DNA of 64,000 nucleotides from NCBI GenBank assembly GCA_032464575.1, contig JAWDKM010000007.1, forward strand, positions 269,804 through 333,803, written 5' to 3'. The notes beneath the pieces are model-generated. The model did no database searches and was not told the origin of the DNA. It was given only the letters and a program-made list of their open reading frames with translations. This document shows, one piece after another, positions 53,849 to 62,238 of the stretch. Position 1 is the first letter of the stretch. Each line of letters starts with the position of its first letter. This DNA is from Pontivivens sp032464575. Lineage in GTDB: Bacteria > Pseudomonadota > Alphaproteobacteria > Rhodobacterales > Rhodobacteraceae. A program made the translations under genes and the position numbers.

Positions 53849-54921
53849 CCGAGTATCGTTCCCCCGACCGCCTCGAAACCGAGGTTGAGAAGAAGCGCGC
53901 CGACGTCGAGCAGACCCTTGATGCGCTGCAGGCGAAGATGAGCCTTGGCCAATTGATTGATGAGCTGTCGAACCATTCCAGCAGCCAGGGCCTGAAGCAG
54001 ATGGCGGCCAACGCGGCGACCCAGGCCCGCGACAATCCGCTCGCGCTGGGCCTGATCGGTGCCGGCCTTGCGTGGCTTGCCGCCGGTGACGGCGTGAAGT
54101 CGGCGGCACACGACGCGAAGGAGGCCGTTCGCAACCGGACCGGCAGCGCCGAGGACCGCGACGACCATCTCTATGAAAGCGGCTACTTCGACGAGGATCT
54201 CTACGAGAGCGACTTCGACGACGACGCGATGCTTCATGAGCGCGGGCTGAGTACCTACGATCCCTATCTTGGAGAGGCCGCCTATTCCCAAACTGCCGGT
54301 GAGCCTGTGGACGACGACGACGGACGGTCGCCGGTCGACCGGGCCAAGGATGCAGCCACCGCCGCGCGTGACGGGGTCTCTTCCGCCGCGGGCAAGGTCG
54401 GCGATGGCGCATCGGCCGCCGCCAGCGATGCACAGGCCCGTGCCCGTGCCGCGCGTCGCGCCATGCAGGAGCAGAGCGAGGAGGTGCGCGAGGCCCTGTC
54501 GCGCCGCCGGGCACGGGCAATGGCCGCCGCGGAGCGGGCGCGGATCAGGGCCGGACAGGAAGGGCGGAAGCTCCAGCAGGGCTTCCTGACGCAGCTCGAC
54601 GAGCAGCCGCTCGTCATGGGCGCGTTGGCCATGGCGGTCGGAACGGCCATCGGCGCCGCCCTGCCGCAGACGCAGGTGGAGAACGAGCTGTTGGGCGAGC
54701 ATGCCGACCGCCTGCGAGCCCGGGGCGCGGATGCAGCATCCAATATCGCCCGCAGCGCCGGGGACGCGGCCGAGCGTGCCTATGAGGCCGGCCGCGCGCA
54801 GGCGGAGGCGGAGGGGCTGACCCACGATCCCACCTCCGAGAAGCCGTTGGCCGATCGTGTCGACAGCGTCGTGCGTACGGCCGTCGACGCGGCCACCGAC
54901 GAGATCCGCCGGCAGGGCTGA
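53845..54921 (+). CDS. DUF3618 domain protein, helical, envelope-associated
   Basis: This 358-residue protein overlaps the previous gene by ATGA. The N-terminal DUF3618 motif RLETEVEKKRADVEQTLDAL is followed by a hydrophobic segment DNPLALGLIGAGLAWL, an acidic Asp/Tyr-rich stretch, a long Ala/Arg-rich helix and a second hydrophobic Gly-rich segment (GALAMAVGTAIGAALP). The plan suggests a membrane-anchored coiled-coil protein. It ends the operon; a strong hairpin follows. Confidence 0.78.
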   Translation: MTEYRSPDRLETEVEKKRADVEQTLDALQAKMSLGQLIDELSNHSSSQGLKQMAANAATQARDNPLALGLIGAGLAWLAAGDGVKSAAHDAKEAVRNRTGSAEDRDDHLYESGYFDEDLYESDFDDDAMLHERGLSTYDPYLGEAAYSQTAGEPVDDDDGRSPVDRAKDAATAARDGVSSAAGKVGDGASAAASDAQARARAARRAMQEQSEEVREALSRRRARAMAAAERARIRAGQEGRKLQQGFLTQLDEQPLVMGALAMAVGTAIGAALPQTQVENELLGEHADRLRARGADAASNIARSAGDAAERAYEAGRAQAEAEGLTHDPTSEKPLADRVDSVVRTAVDAATDEIRRQG

Positions 54922-54930
54922 CGCTCCCTC

Positions 54931-54965
54931 GCCGTCCCCCGGGCCCCGTGGCGCCGGGGGACGGC
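54931..54965 (+). terminator. 12-bp hairpin terminator after the DUF3618 operon
   Basis: GCCGTCCCCCGG (54931-54942) and CCGGGGGACGGC (54954-54965) are perfect complements around an 11-base loop, starting 10 bases after the stop. A T-rich stretch follows only later (GCTTTA). Confidence 0.6.
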
Positions 54966-55008
54966 ACTGCGCGCTTTATCGCTTCCGGCCGGGCAGGACA
55001 GGGTCCCG

Positions 55009-55707
55009 ATGACAGCAACCATCGCAGTGATCGCCACGGTTTCCGGCGCGCTCGTGTTGGGCGCGCTCTTGGGCCTCTCGGGTTGGCTGACGAACCGGGT
55101 GGAGGGTTTCCTGGTCGCACTCGCTGGCGGGGCACTCGTCGTCTCGCTCATGCTCGAACTGGTCGAGCCGTCCATCGAGCGGACTTCACTCGATCTGACG
55201 GCTGCCTTCGTGATCCTCGGTGCACTGGGCTTCACCGCCATCGACTACTATGTCGACGAGGTCTGGGGCGCGGAGGATGGAAGCGGGATGCTGGTCGCCG
55301 TCACCCTCGACGGCATTCCCGAGAACCTCGCCCTAGGTGCTTTCCTCGTGAGCGCGGGCCCGCTGGAGGCGGCGGCGCTGGCAGGCTCGATCCTGCTGTC
55401 GAACGTTCCCGAGGCGTCGTCGGGCGCGCGGCGCATGAGGCAGGATGGAATGTCCGCCGCCTCCGTCCTCGGCGTCTGGTGCGGGGCGGCCGCGCTTCTC
55501 GTCGCAGCGTCCCTCGCGGGAAACCTGCTGTTGCGTGACGTGCCCGGGGAAGTGCTCGCGGCCGTCCACTGCACCGCCGCCGGCGCGATCATCGCCGCGC
55601 TGGCGACGGAGATCTTCCCCAGCGCCTTTCGGCGCAGCGCGCACCTGTCGGGCGTCGCGGTCAGCGTCGGGCTCGTGCTCGCCCTGATGCTGCACGAAAT
55701 GGGCTGA
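55009..55707 (+). CDS. ZIP-family-like metal transporter
   Basis: The 232-residue protein has about seven membrane helices. TLDGIPENLALGAFL matches the metal-binding helix IV of ZIP transporters (H-N-x-P-E-G in classical members; here Asp-Gly-Ile-Pro-Glu-Asn), and the next helix carries SNVPEASSG, the second motif. It probably imports a divalent cation. The first His of the classical motif is replaced by Asp, as in some bacterial members. It is a single-gene unit, convergent with kaiB. Confidence 0.75.
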   Translation: MTATIAVIATVSGALVLGALLGLSGWLTNRVEGFLVALAGGALVVSLMLELVEPSIERTSLDLTAAFVILGALGFTAIDYYVDEVWGAEDGSGMLVAVTLDGIPENLALGAFLVSAGPLEAAALAGSILLSNVPEASSGARRMRQDGMSAASVLGVWCGAAALLVAASLAGNLLLRDVPGEVLAAVHCTAAGAIIAALATEIFPSAFRRSAHLSGVAVSVGLVLALMLHEMG

Positions 55708-55719
55708 CGACCGGCGCGG

Positions 55720-56001
55720 TCAGGACGACAGCAACCGCCAGACCCGGTCCTGATCCGTCATCTCGCCGATGATCCGCACGGACGGTCCGGGGCGGACGCG
55801 CAGCACCGTCGGGATCGCGAGGATCTCGTATTCCAGCGCGAGGTCCGGAAACTCGCTCAGATCGATCGCCTTCATAGCCTCGATCGGCTGCTCTTTCCGG
55901 GCGAGCAGGTCTTCCAGTGCCGAGCGCTGCGCCATCGAGGAGCTGTTCTCCCCGAACACGAAGAGCAGGATCTCGAGCGGTTCCGCACCGTTATCCGACA
56001 T
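55720..56001 (-). CDS. kaiB: KaiB-like protein
   Basis: This is a 93-residue thioredoxin-like protein. ATG 55999-56001 has GGGAGG upstream. Features are LEILLFVFGENSSS, SALEDLLARKEQ, IDLSEFPDLALEYEILAIPTVLR (read as the KaiB pattern with the cis-Pro IPTVL) and a C-terminal GEMTD segment. KaiB binds the CI ring of phosphorylated KaiC and changes fold. Its start overlaps the end of kaiC by 11 bases. No kaiA is seen, as is usual outside cyanobacteria. Confidence 0.85.
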   Translation of the reverse strand: MSDNGAEPLEILLFVFGENSSSMAQRSALEDLLARKEQPIEAMKAIDLSEFPDLALEYEILAIPTVLRVRPGPSVRIIGEMTDQDRVWRLLSS

Positions 56002-57388
56002 CGTCACCTCCCGCATCCGGTGGCCTTCCCGACAGCGTGAACGCGATGCGGCGGTGATCGTGATCGATGCCCCGTGCCTTGATCACCCGAAGCTCCCGCC
56101 GCACGCTGTCCTCACCGATCGTCGCCGTCAGCTCGATCAGCGTGTCCAGGATCGAGGTGAATTCGATGGACCGGTCCCGGTCGCCGATCTCGCTGGGCTC
56201 CATCGTGATGAGCGCGGTCGTACCGCGCCGTTTGAGAACGTCGATGATCCGCACGACGGTCCGGTAGACGGCATCGCGATCCCCGGCCGTCGCGAGGCTC
56301 GAGACCGGATCGATCACGACGACCGAGGGGGAGACATCCTCGACCAGCCGGTAGAGCTCGACCAGATGACGCTCGAGCCCCATCAGTGTCGGGCGGGCCG
56401 ACACGACGTGCAGCGCGCCCGTCTCCACATGTAGCCTCAGATCCACGCCGGCGCCCGATACGTTCTCCAGCAGTTCTTCGGGCGCCTCCTCGAAGCTCTG
56501 GAAGATCGTGCGTTCCCCGCGCTTGCAGGCCGCAAGTGCCACCCGGCTCGCCAGGATGGTCTTCCCCGCTCCCGTGCCTCCGATGAACAGCACCGTGGAT
56601 CCCTTGCGGACACCGCCCCCCAGCGCGTCGTCGAGCTCGCCGATGCCTGTCGCGATCCGCTCTCGCGACACCTGATGGTCGAGCAGGGCGGACGTGATCG
56701 GCATCACCGATACACCGCGTTCGTCGATCAGAAAGGGATACTTGTTCGGACCGTGGTGCCCCCCGCGATACTTCACCACCCGCAGCCGCCGGGTCGCGAC
56801 ATCGCCCTGCGTGTCGTTCTCGAGCAGGATGACGCAGTCCGCGACATATTCCTCGAAACCGTGCCGGGTCAGCCGCCCGTCCCCGCGCTCGGCGCTCATG
56901 ATCGTGGTGATGCCTTCGTCCGCGAGATCGTTCAGCATGCGCACGAGTTCGGCCCTCACCGCCCGCGCGCTGTCGAAGATCGTGAAGAGCGCCTCCGCGG
57001 TGTCGAGCGCGAGATACCGCGCGCCGACCGAGTTCAGGACGGCACGGATACGCATCCGCAAGCCGTCGAGCGTGTAGGCCCCGACCTCCGTCATGCCCTC
57101 CCGCCGCGCCGCGATATGGTCGATCCGCAATGCGCCCGCCTCGATCAGCTGCGCGAGGTCGACGCCGATGGAACGCGCGTTGAGTATGATGTCGTCCGGA
57201 CGTTCCTCGAAGGACAGGAACACCGCAGGCTCCCCTTGCGGGATCACGCCGACGGCCAGGATCGACAGCAGGAAGTTCGTCTTGCCACTGCCCGGATCGC
57301 CGGTGACCAGGGTCGTCCGGCCGACCGGCAGACCGCCGTTCGTAAGCTGGTCAAAGCCGGTTATGCCGGTCCTGAACTGTCGGATCAC
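55991..57388 (-). CDS. kaiC: KaiC-like double RecA-domain ATPase/kinase
   Basis: The 465-residue protein starts at GTG 57386-57388 (GTGA overlap with the regulator). Domain CI has Walker A GDPGSGKT and catalytic Glu pair in LSFEERP; domain CII has GGTGAGKT and the Glu pair in QSFEEAP. The phosphorylation region of CII reads RSIEFTSILDTLIEL, where cyanobacterial KaiC has Ser-Thr before I-x-D-T; here it is Thr-Ser, so phospho-acceptors remain. It probably works as a KaiA-free hourglass or stress-response timer rather than a full clock (inference from known non-cyanobacterial KaiBC systems). Confidence 0.9.
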   Translation of the reverse strand: MIRQFRTGITGFDQLTNGGLPVGRTTLVTGDPGSGKTNFLLSILAVGVIPQGEPAVFLSFEERPDDIILNARSIGVDLAQLIEAGALRIDHIAARREGMTEVGAYTLDGLRMRIRAVLNSVGARYLALDTAEALFTIFDSARAVRAELVRMLNDLADEGITTIMSAERGDGRLTRHGFEEYVADCVILLENDTQGDVATRRLRVVKYRGGHHGPNKYPFLIDERGVSVMPITSALLDHQVSRERIATGIGELDDALGGGVRKGSTVLFIGGTGAGKTILASRVALAACKRGERTIFQSFEEAPEELLENVSGAGVDLRLHVETGALHVVSARPTLMGLERHLVELYRLVEDVSPSVVVIDPVSSLATAGDRDAVYRTVVRIIDVLKRRGTTALITMEPSEIGDRDRSIEFTSILDTLIELTATIGEDSVRRELRVIKARGIDHDHRRIAFTLSGRPPDAGGDDVG

Positions 57389-58146
57389 GGCCCCTCTCCC
57401 ATCTCCGCGCGGTCGTTGAGGTGCAGGTAGAACGTATTGAAGTCGGACAGTTCCACCAGCCCGTCGATGTCGAGCAACTGGATGACGGTCCTCTGCCGGC
57501 GGATCAGGCGCGCCCGCTCCAGTCGGCTCATGGTCTTGCTGACACTCACATTGGTGAGCCCGAGCGCGTCGGCGATCTCGTTCTGGGTAAGCGGAACGAT
57601 CATCGCGGACTCGGTAGCCTGCTGCACGACGAGCAGCCTGCGATGGACCTCCAGCAGGAAATGCGCAGTGCGTTCGATGGCGTTCCTGCGGCCGAGCCGG
57701 ACGACCTGCTCGCGCACGATGCTGTCCTCCTGGGCCGTTGCCCACCACAGCGCGGCTGCAAGCTCCGGCGCCCGGACAAGGAAGCTCTGCAGCATCTGCT
57801 TGTCGAGAAAGCGCACGGTCAGTTCCGACAGCGCGACGATCGCGTGATCCATCCGGTCGATGACGAACAGGTCGGGCGTCGCGATGTCGCCCGGCAACAG
57901 GATGCTGATGATCTGGCGCGCGCCTTGGGCGGTGTAGCGGGCGCGGGCGCTCCATCCCGAGGTGATCAGGATCGCCGACCGCACGGCGTCGCCCTGACCA
58001 ATGACTTCCGCCCCGCGTTCGTAGGATCGCTCCTCGAACACGAGATCGTCGATCGCGGCGAGATCCGCCGACGGGACACCCATGTAATAGCCCAGGCGGG
58101 TGGTCAGCGGCGTATAGGCAAAGTCGGTAGAGAGTCGCTGTCGCAC
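57385..58146 (-). CDS. Crp/Fnr-family transcriptional regulator in the kai operon
   Basis: The 253-residue protein has an N-terminal cyclic-nucleotide-type beta-roll (about 30-145; GAEVIGQGDAVRSAIL, LLPGDIATPDL) and a C-terminal winged helix-turn-helix (PLTQNEIADALGLTNVSVSK). No Cys cluster for an FNR iron-sulfur centre is present. Start GTG 58144-58146 is chosen because GGGAGG lies 8 bases before it; a longer reading to 58257 has no ribosome site. It is the first gene of regulator-kaiC-kaiB, each overlapping the next, so the three probably work in one signalling unit. Confidence 0.85.
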   Translation of the reverse strand: MRQRLSTDFAYTPLTTRLGYYMGVPSADLAAIDDLVFEERSYERGAEVIGQGDAVRSAILITSGWSARARYTAQGARQIISILLPGDIATPDLFVIDRMDHAIVALSELTVRFLDKQMLQSFLVRAPELAAALWWATAQEDSIVREQVVRLGRRNAIERTAHFLLEVHRRLLVVQQATESAMIVPLTQNEIADALGLTNVSVSKTMSRLERARLIRRQRTVIQLLDIDGLVELSDFNTFYLHLNDRAEMGEGP

Positions 58147-58175
58147 CCGAGTGGCCTCCCGAGCATCCTTCGTTT

Positions 58176-58204
58176 CATTTAGAATACTAGGGGGCGTTTT
58201 GCAA
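58176..58204 (-). promoter_or_regulatory. Candidate promoter and Crp-like site of the regulator-kaiC-kaiB operon
   Basis: On the minus strand TTGCAA (58204-58199) and TAAATG (58181-58176) are 17 bases apart. An inverted repeat TTTGC-N10-GCAAA (58198-58217) overlaps the -35 box and could be an operator for the Crp-like protein itself. Both are inferred from sequence only. Confidence 0.4.
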
Positions 58205-58432
58205 CCGATTGCGCAAATGAGCGCAGGGCATGGCATGCTCCGAGACCAGTAAAACAAGGCTGGTTTCAGGTTCGGAGGTCAGGGTGCCGTTTTTTGCAGG
58301 TGCGTAGAGGAAGAGCGAACGGGCTATGGAGGCTGCCGGCCTCCGGTCGGGAGCCCGGCGCTTCATCGTCCTGTGGAGTGGGTCACAGGGAGGAGAGTGC
58401 TCCTCCGTCCAGTTGGTCGGAGCGCGCGGCGA

Positions 58433-58861
58433 TCATGCCTGTTGCAGCATGTCGATCCGCTGGTTGATGTCGGCGAACTGGTTGCTCAGGACCTCCGAGA
58501 CCACGGGGTCCTCGCCCGCTGGCCACTCGGCGATGGCCTCGTCATAGATGTCGATCAGGGCCTCCTCACCCTTGCGGACGGAGGACAGCGCATCGCCATC
58601 GAGGTCGGAGACCCAGTCCCGGGCCGTCACGACGGCCTTGTTCATCGTTCCCTGCAGCGAGGCATCGCCTTCCGTATCCTCCCCCAGGCGAAGCAGGTGC
58701 TCCCTCTGCTCGGCGGCATGCCGCTCGTGCATCTCCTTTGCATCGCTGATGATGCCCTCGATCTCGGGCTCGGCGCGCTCGAGCATGGCGTCGTATCCTT
58801 CGAGGATATCGTTCGTCGCAGTGTGCACGTCGTGAAGGACGTCGCGAACGGTCTTGGTCAT
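58433..58861 (-). CDS. PA2169-family (DUF2383) four-helix-bundle protein
   Basis: This 142-residue all-helical protein starts at ATG 58859-58861. The pattern VRDVLHDVHTATNDILEGYDAML, with EIEGIISDAKEMHERHAAEQ, matches ferritin-like PA2169/DUF2383 proteins (acidic and His residues along helices). Such proteins are expressed in stress, and their metal binding is unproven. It is not part of the kai operon: 286 bases separate it from the regulator start. Confidence 0.75.
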   Translation of the reverse strand: MTKTVRDVLHDVHTATNDILEGYDAMLERAEPEIEGIISDAKEMHERHAAEQREHLLRLGEDTEGDASLQGTMNKAVVTARDWVSDLDGDALSSVRKGEEALIDIYDEAIAEWPAGEDPVVSEVLSNQFADINQRIDMLQQA

Positions 58862-58958
58862 CTCGGTCTCTCTCAAGTTTATGTCGGGCTCCCCGGACAC
58901 CGGCCCCCAAGCATGTCGGAGCCAGTATCCTCTGGGCCTGTTTCGGTTTCGCGGTGGA

Positions 58959-59342
58959 TTACTTCGGATCGAGGGCCGGAATAGGCGGGCTCGCCGTCCG
59001 GTCGGCGACACCGGATAGCGCTCCCGATGGCGGCGTGGCCGCATCTGCGGCCTGCTCGCGAAGATCGTCGGCGACCGCCTCGACCGGGTCCGCCGGGCGG
59101 GACGCCCCCATGCTCTCTGCACCACTCGGCTCCTCCGACGCGTCGGCGGCGGCCGGTTCCGGGCGGTTGCCGCTCTGCCCGTCCGGACCGAAGGCGCCAC
59201 CCAAGGGCAGGCCAGACAGATAGCGGTCGACGGCGCCGGCCCAGTCGTTCCCGCTAGCCACATCATGCATGAGCCGCATGTTCGCGGCCGCCACCTTCAT
59301 CGGCGCGGTCATCATCTCGTTCAGTATGGGTACGTAAGACAT
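58959..59342 (-). CDS. Small conserved-type helical protein, function unknown
   Basis: The 127-residue protein starts at ATG 59340-59342. The first 45 residues form an amphipathic helix (ILNEMMTAPMKVAAANMRLM) similar in character to phasin-like or granule-associated proteins; the remainder is Pro/Ala/Glu-rich and likely disordered. I do not recognise a family with confidence. It lies 97 bases before the PA2169-type gene on the same strand. Confidence 0.5.
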   Translation of the reverse strand: MSYVPILNEMMTAPMKVAAANMRLMHDVASGNDWAGAVDRYLSGLPLGGAFGPDGQSGNRPEPAAADASEEPSGAESMGASRPADPVEAVADDLREQAADAATPPSGALSGVADRTASPPIPALDPK

Positions 59343-59559
59343 TAAAAACTCCGTGGGACATGTACGCGACGCCGCAATATGGCGTCCTCCATTCAACCGC
59401 AGGTTTTACTCCACGTTCCCGGGTGCGACGTCAGGACCCAAAGTCGGTTTCATAGGTAAATGAAGCGTCTCGTAGACGCCCCGCGGACAGACCAAGCCCG
59501 CCTGCGCCGGATCCGGATGCGACTTCTGCCGCGCAACGCTCGGCCGGCGGCATTGGCCC

Positions 59560-60417
59560 TCAGGGCCAGGTGAATTCGGGCTTGCGGAGCGCCTTTCGCG
59601 CGAGGTGGCGCATGGTGGCCGATGCGCCGGCCCGGCGCATGGCGTGGAGCACGAAGCGCGCCGGATTCTTGCGCTTGCCGATGTATTTCAGCAGGTAACT
59701 GGCGAGCCGCCGACGGTAGTGCGTCTCCCCGAGCCAGTCGCGGTGCTTCTCGATGACGCGGGTGCGGCGCTCCAACGCCTCCAGGCTTTCCGACTGCGCC
59801 CGCAGCGTGATGCCCGAATGGTTGCCATAGCGCCGGGCGAAGAGCGGTGCAGGGGCATAGGCAAGCGGGCGGCGGCGTGCCAGCCGGATGTAGATGTCCC
59901 AGTCCTGTCCGTTCGGCAGCGTCTCGTCGAACGGCTCCTGCAAAAGGACATCGCGGTGGGCGATGAGGCCCGACATACCGCAGAACGGGTTGCCGCCGCG
60001 CAGGTGCGCCTCCGTCACGCGCGCGACAGGGCAGACCTGCGGGGCCACCTCGCCGACATGCTCCAGCCCGCAGAGCGCGGCTTCGTCACCATCTGCCATC
60101 GCGGCGAACTGCGCTTCGGTCTTGTCGGCGCGCCAGATGTCGTCGTCGTCGAGGAAGGCCACCCACTCCCCGGTCGCGGCGCGCACGCCGGCATTTCGGG
60201 CTGCGTTCGCGCCGCTGTTCACGTCCAGCCGGATCAACCGGACGCGGTCGCCAAAGCTGGCAAGTGCCGCGGAAGGATCGGTCGGGGAGGCGTCGTCGAC
60301 GACGATCACCTCGGTTGTGCGAATCGTCTGTTCGAGCGCGCTCCGCACCGCGTCGCCCAGAAAATCAGTTCTATTATAGGTCGTTATGACCGCGCTGACG
60401 GTTGGCTGGCTGCTCAT
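59560..60417 (-). CDS. GT2-family glycosyltransferase (second EPS segment)
   Basis: The 285-residue GT-A enzyme has SAVITTYNRTDFL, VVDDASPTD, the metal-binding FLDDDDIWR and NGQDWDIYIRLAR with the late acidic residue. ATG 60415-60417 is chosen since the domain begins at once; ATG 60435 is an alternative. It is divergent from the initiating transferase gene. The region between holds three copies of the EPS palindrome, so it belongs to the same regulatory group as the main locus. Confidence 0.85.
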   Translation of the reverse strand: MSSQPTVSAVITTYNRTDFLGDAVRSALEQTIRTTEVIVVDDASPTDPSAALASFGDRVRLIRLDVNSGANAARNAGVRAATGEWVAFLDDDDIWRADKTEAQFAAMADGDEAALCGLEHVGEVAPQVCPVARVTEAHLRGGNPFCGMSGLIAHRDVLLQEPFDETLPNGQDWDIYIRLARRRPLAYAPAPLFARRYGNHSGITLRAQSESLEALERRTRVIEKHRDWLGETHYRRRLASYLLKYIGKRKNPARFVLHAMRRAGASATMRHLARKALRKPEFTWP

Positions 60418-60470
60418 TCCCCGTAACTCCGTCATTTTCCGGGATGCGGAACCATACCGCATGTGCTAAG

Positions 60471-60483
60471 CAACTGTAGGTTG
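60471..60483. promoter_or_regulatory. EPS palindrome, copy 4 (CAACT-GTA-GGTTG)
   Basis: Matches CAACY-N3-RGTTG with one non-complementary arm position. It lies 54 bases upstream of the GT2 start at 60417. Confidence 0.65.
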
Positions 60484-60550
60484 AGCCACGAAAACATACG
60501 GTTTTCAAGCCACCATCGTTGCGCCCGCACCGCACCATCTCCCGAGGGAA

Positions 60551-60563
60551 CAACCTTAGGTTG
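60551..60563. promoter_or_regulatory. EPS palindrome, copy 5 (CAACC-TTA-GGTTG)
   Basis: A perfect inverted repeat. Its right arm would supply TTGCCG as a -35 box, with CATGAT 16 bases later as a -10 box, a plausible promoter towards the initiating transferase at 60705. It is 80 bases from copy 4. Confidence 0.7.
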
Positions 60564-60636
60564 CCGAATCAGAAATCTGTGCCATGATGCGGTGCAGTAA
60601 GTACGCCAGCTTGCTTCAAATTTTGACAAGAAACCG

Positions 60637-60649
60637 CAACTTAAGGTTG
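60637..60649. promoter_or_regulatory. EPS palindrome, copy 6 (CAACT-TAA-GGTTG)
   Basis: Matches the motif with one non-complementary position. It is 86 bases from copy 5 and 56 bases upstream of the start at 60705. Three copies in under 200 bases suggest co-operative binding. Confidence 0.65.
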
Positions 60650-60704
60650 AGCGCGGAGCCCTCGGGTGTACCTTGTGTGCACCTCGCGCCAGAAAGGTCT
60701 CGTC

Positions 60705-62168
60705 GTGCAGCACGATCATGCCAGCTACACGCGGAAGACAGCATCCTCGATTGCTCAGACTTCTGATCCAAAGCCACGCCGTGCCTCGAGCCGGTCATCT
60801 CAGTTCACGCCGCTGGGGCGGACCATCGTCTCGTCGGTGGCCGATTTCCTGATAGTGGGCGCGGCACTGTTCGCGTGTGCGGCGATCGCCGGCATCGACG
60901 GATTGCTTCTCGTGATCCCGTGGGAGACGGTTGCGGGCCTTGCCGCACTGCAGATATGGCTGCAGCTTGCTTCCGGCCTCTATGACCGCGCGGAGCTCGA
61001 TGCCCGCGCTTTGCGCTGCATCGCGATGTCGGCGCTGGCAGTCACCGCACTCGCGGCCGTCTGGCCTGCGGATACTCTGACGGTCGGCCTGACCTGGACA
61101 CTGCCGGCCTGGCTTGTCGCCGCCGTCGGTATCGCGGGGCGTCGGCTGCTGGCACCCACGCCACCGCTGCTTGGTCAGATCGCCGGGAGCCGTCCGGTTC
61201 TTCTGCTGGGCGCCGAGGTCGATGCGCAGAGCGAGCGCCACGTCGCCCGCCGCATCGACCTGTCGCAGATGGCGGCCGCCTCGGACGCGGCGCTGGCCTA
61301 CGTAATCGACACCACGGCGGATGCCGCGGGCCTCGCGCCGGGCGACCTTCGCGTCGTCCTCGCGCCGAAAGCGGATGAGATCCGCATGGCCGAACGTGTG
61401 ATCGAGAGCCTGCGCCGCCTGCGTCAGCCCTATGCCGTGGTGCTTCCGATGAAGGGTCTCGTCGGCGGCCGGACCCGCGGTATCGTCGCCACCGGTGCGG
61501 ACAGCCTCGTCTGGTCGGTCGAGCGCAACGACGTGCCGGGCAGCTCCACGATCAAGCGCCTGTTCGACATGGCGGCGGCGGGTCTCGGCCTGATCGCGCT
61601 CTCCCCGATCTTCATCGTCTTCGCGGCGATCCTGTCGATGGAGAAGGGCCCAGTGTTCTTTGCCCAGCCCCGGGTGGGCCGGAACGGGCGGCGCTTCATG
61701 TGCCTCAAGTTCCGTTCCATGCGCCCCGACGCGCAGGACCGGCTCGAGGAACTGCTGCGCACCGACCCCGAGGCGCGCCGCGAGTGGGAGATGCATCAGA
61801 AGCTGGAGCACGACCCGCGCATCACACCTTTCGGCCACTTCCTGCGCGCCACCTCGCTCGACGAACTGCCGCAGCTCATCAACGTGGTGAAGGGCGACAT
61901 GAGCCTCGTCGGCCCCCGTCCGATCATCGCGCCGGAGATCCCGGGCTATGACGGCGACGCGCAGTACTACGAGGCTCCGGAATTCGGCGACTACACCTGC
62001 TGCAACCCGGGCATCACCGGGCTCTGGCAAGTGTCGGGCCGGGCGAAGACGAGCCATTCCGAGCGCGTCCGGCTGGACGGCTGGTACACGCGCAACTGGT
62101 CGCTGTGGCTCGACTTCGTGATCCTTGCACGGACGGTACGCGCCGTCATCCGCCGTACGGGCAGCTGA
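60705..62168 (+). CDS. EPS-initiating undecaprenyl-phosphate sugar phosphotransferase (WcaJ/WbaP/ExoY class)
   Basis: The 487-residue inner-membrane protein starts at GTG 60705 (AAAGG 7 bases before). Four N-terminal membrane helices are followed by a cytoplasmic CoA-binding-like segment, a fifth hairpin helix (KRLFDMAAAGLGLIALSP, from about residue 285) and the catalytic bacterial-sugar-transferase domain. The latter has CLKFRSMRPDA, SLDELPQLINVVKGDMSL, VGPRP and PGITGLWQVSGR. It loads the first sugar-1-phosphate onto undecaprenyl phosphate and so starts EPS assembly. No other initiating transferase is seen in the main locus, so the two segments must co-operate. Confidence 0.92.
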   Translation: MQHDHASYTRKTASSIAQTSDPKPRRASSRSSQFTPLGRTIVSSVADFLIVGAALFACAAIAGIDGLLLVIPWETVAGLAALQIWLQLASGLYDRAELDARALRCIAMSALAVTALAAVWPADTLTVGLTWTLPAWLVAAVGIAGRRLLAPTPPLLGQIAGSRPVLLLGAEVDAQSERHVARRIDLSQMAAASDAALAYVIDTTADAAGLAPGDLRVVLAPKADEIRMAERVIESLRRLRQPYAVVLPMKGLVGGRTRGIVATGADSLVWSVERNDVPGSSTIKRLFDMAAAGLGLIALSPIFIVFAAILSMEKGPVFFAQPRVGRNGRRFMCLKFRSMRPDAQDRLEELLRTDPEARREWEMHQKLEHDPRITPFGHFLRATSLDELPQLINVVKGDMSLVGPRPIIAPEIPGYDGDAQYYEAPEFGDYTCCNPGITGLWQVSGRAKTSHSERVRLDGWYTRNWSLWLDFVILARTVRAVIRRTGS

Positions 62169-62203
62169 CACGATCCCCTCCAAGGACCCCCGCGTACTGT
62201 CGG

Positions 62204-62238
62204 AAGGGGCGCATCGAGACGATCGATGCGCCCTTTTT
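62204..62238 (+). terminator. Rho-independent terminator after the initiating transferase
   Basis: GGGCGCATCGA (62207-62217) pairs perfectly with TCGATGCGCCC (62223-62233) around a 5-base loop, followed by TTTTT. It is the strongest terminator in the window. Confidence 0.88.
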
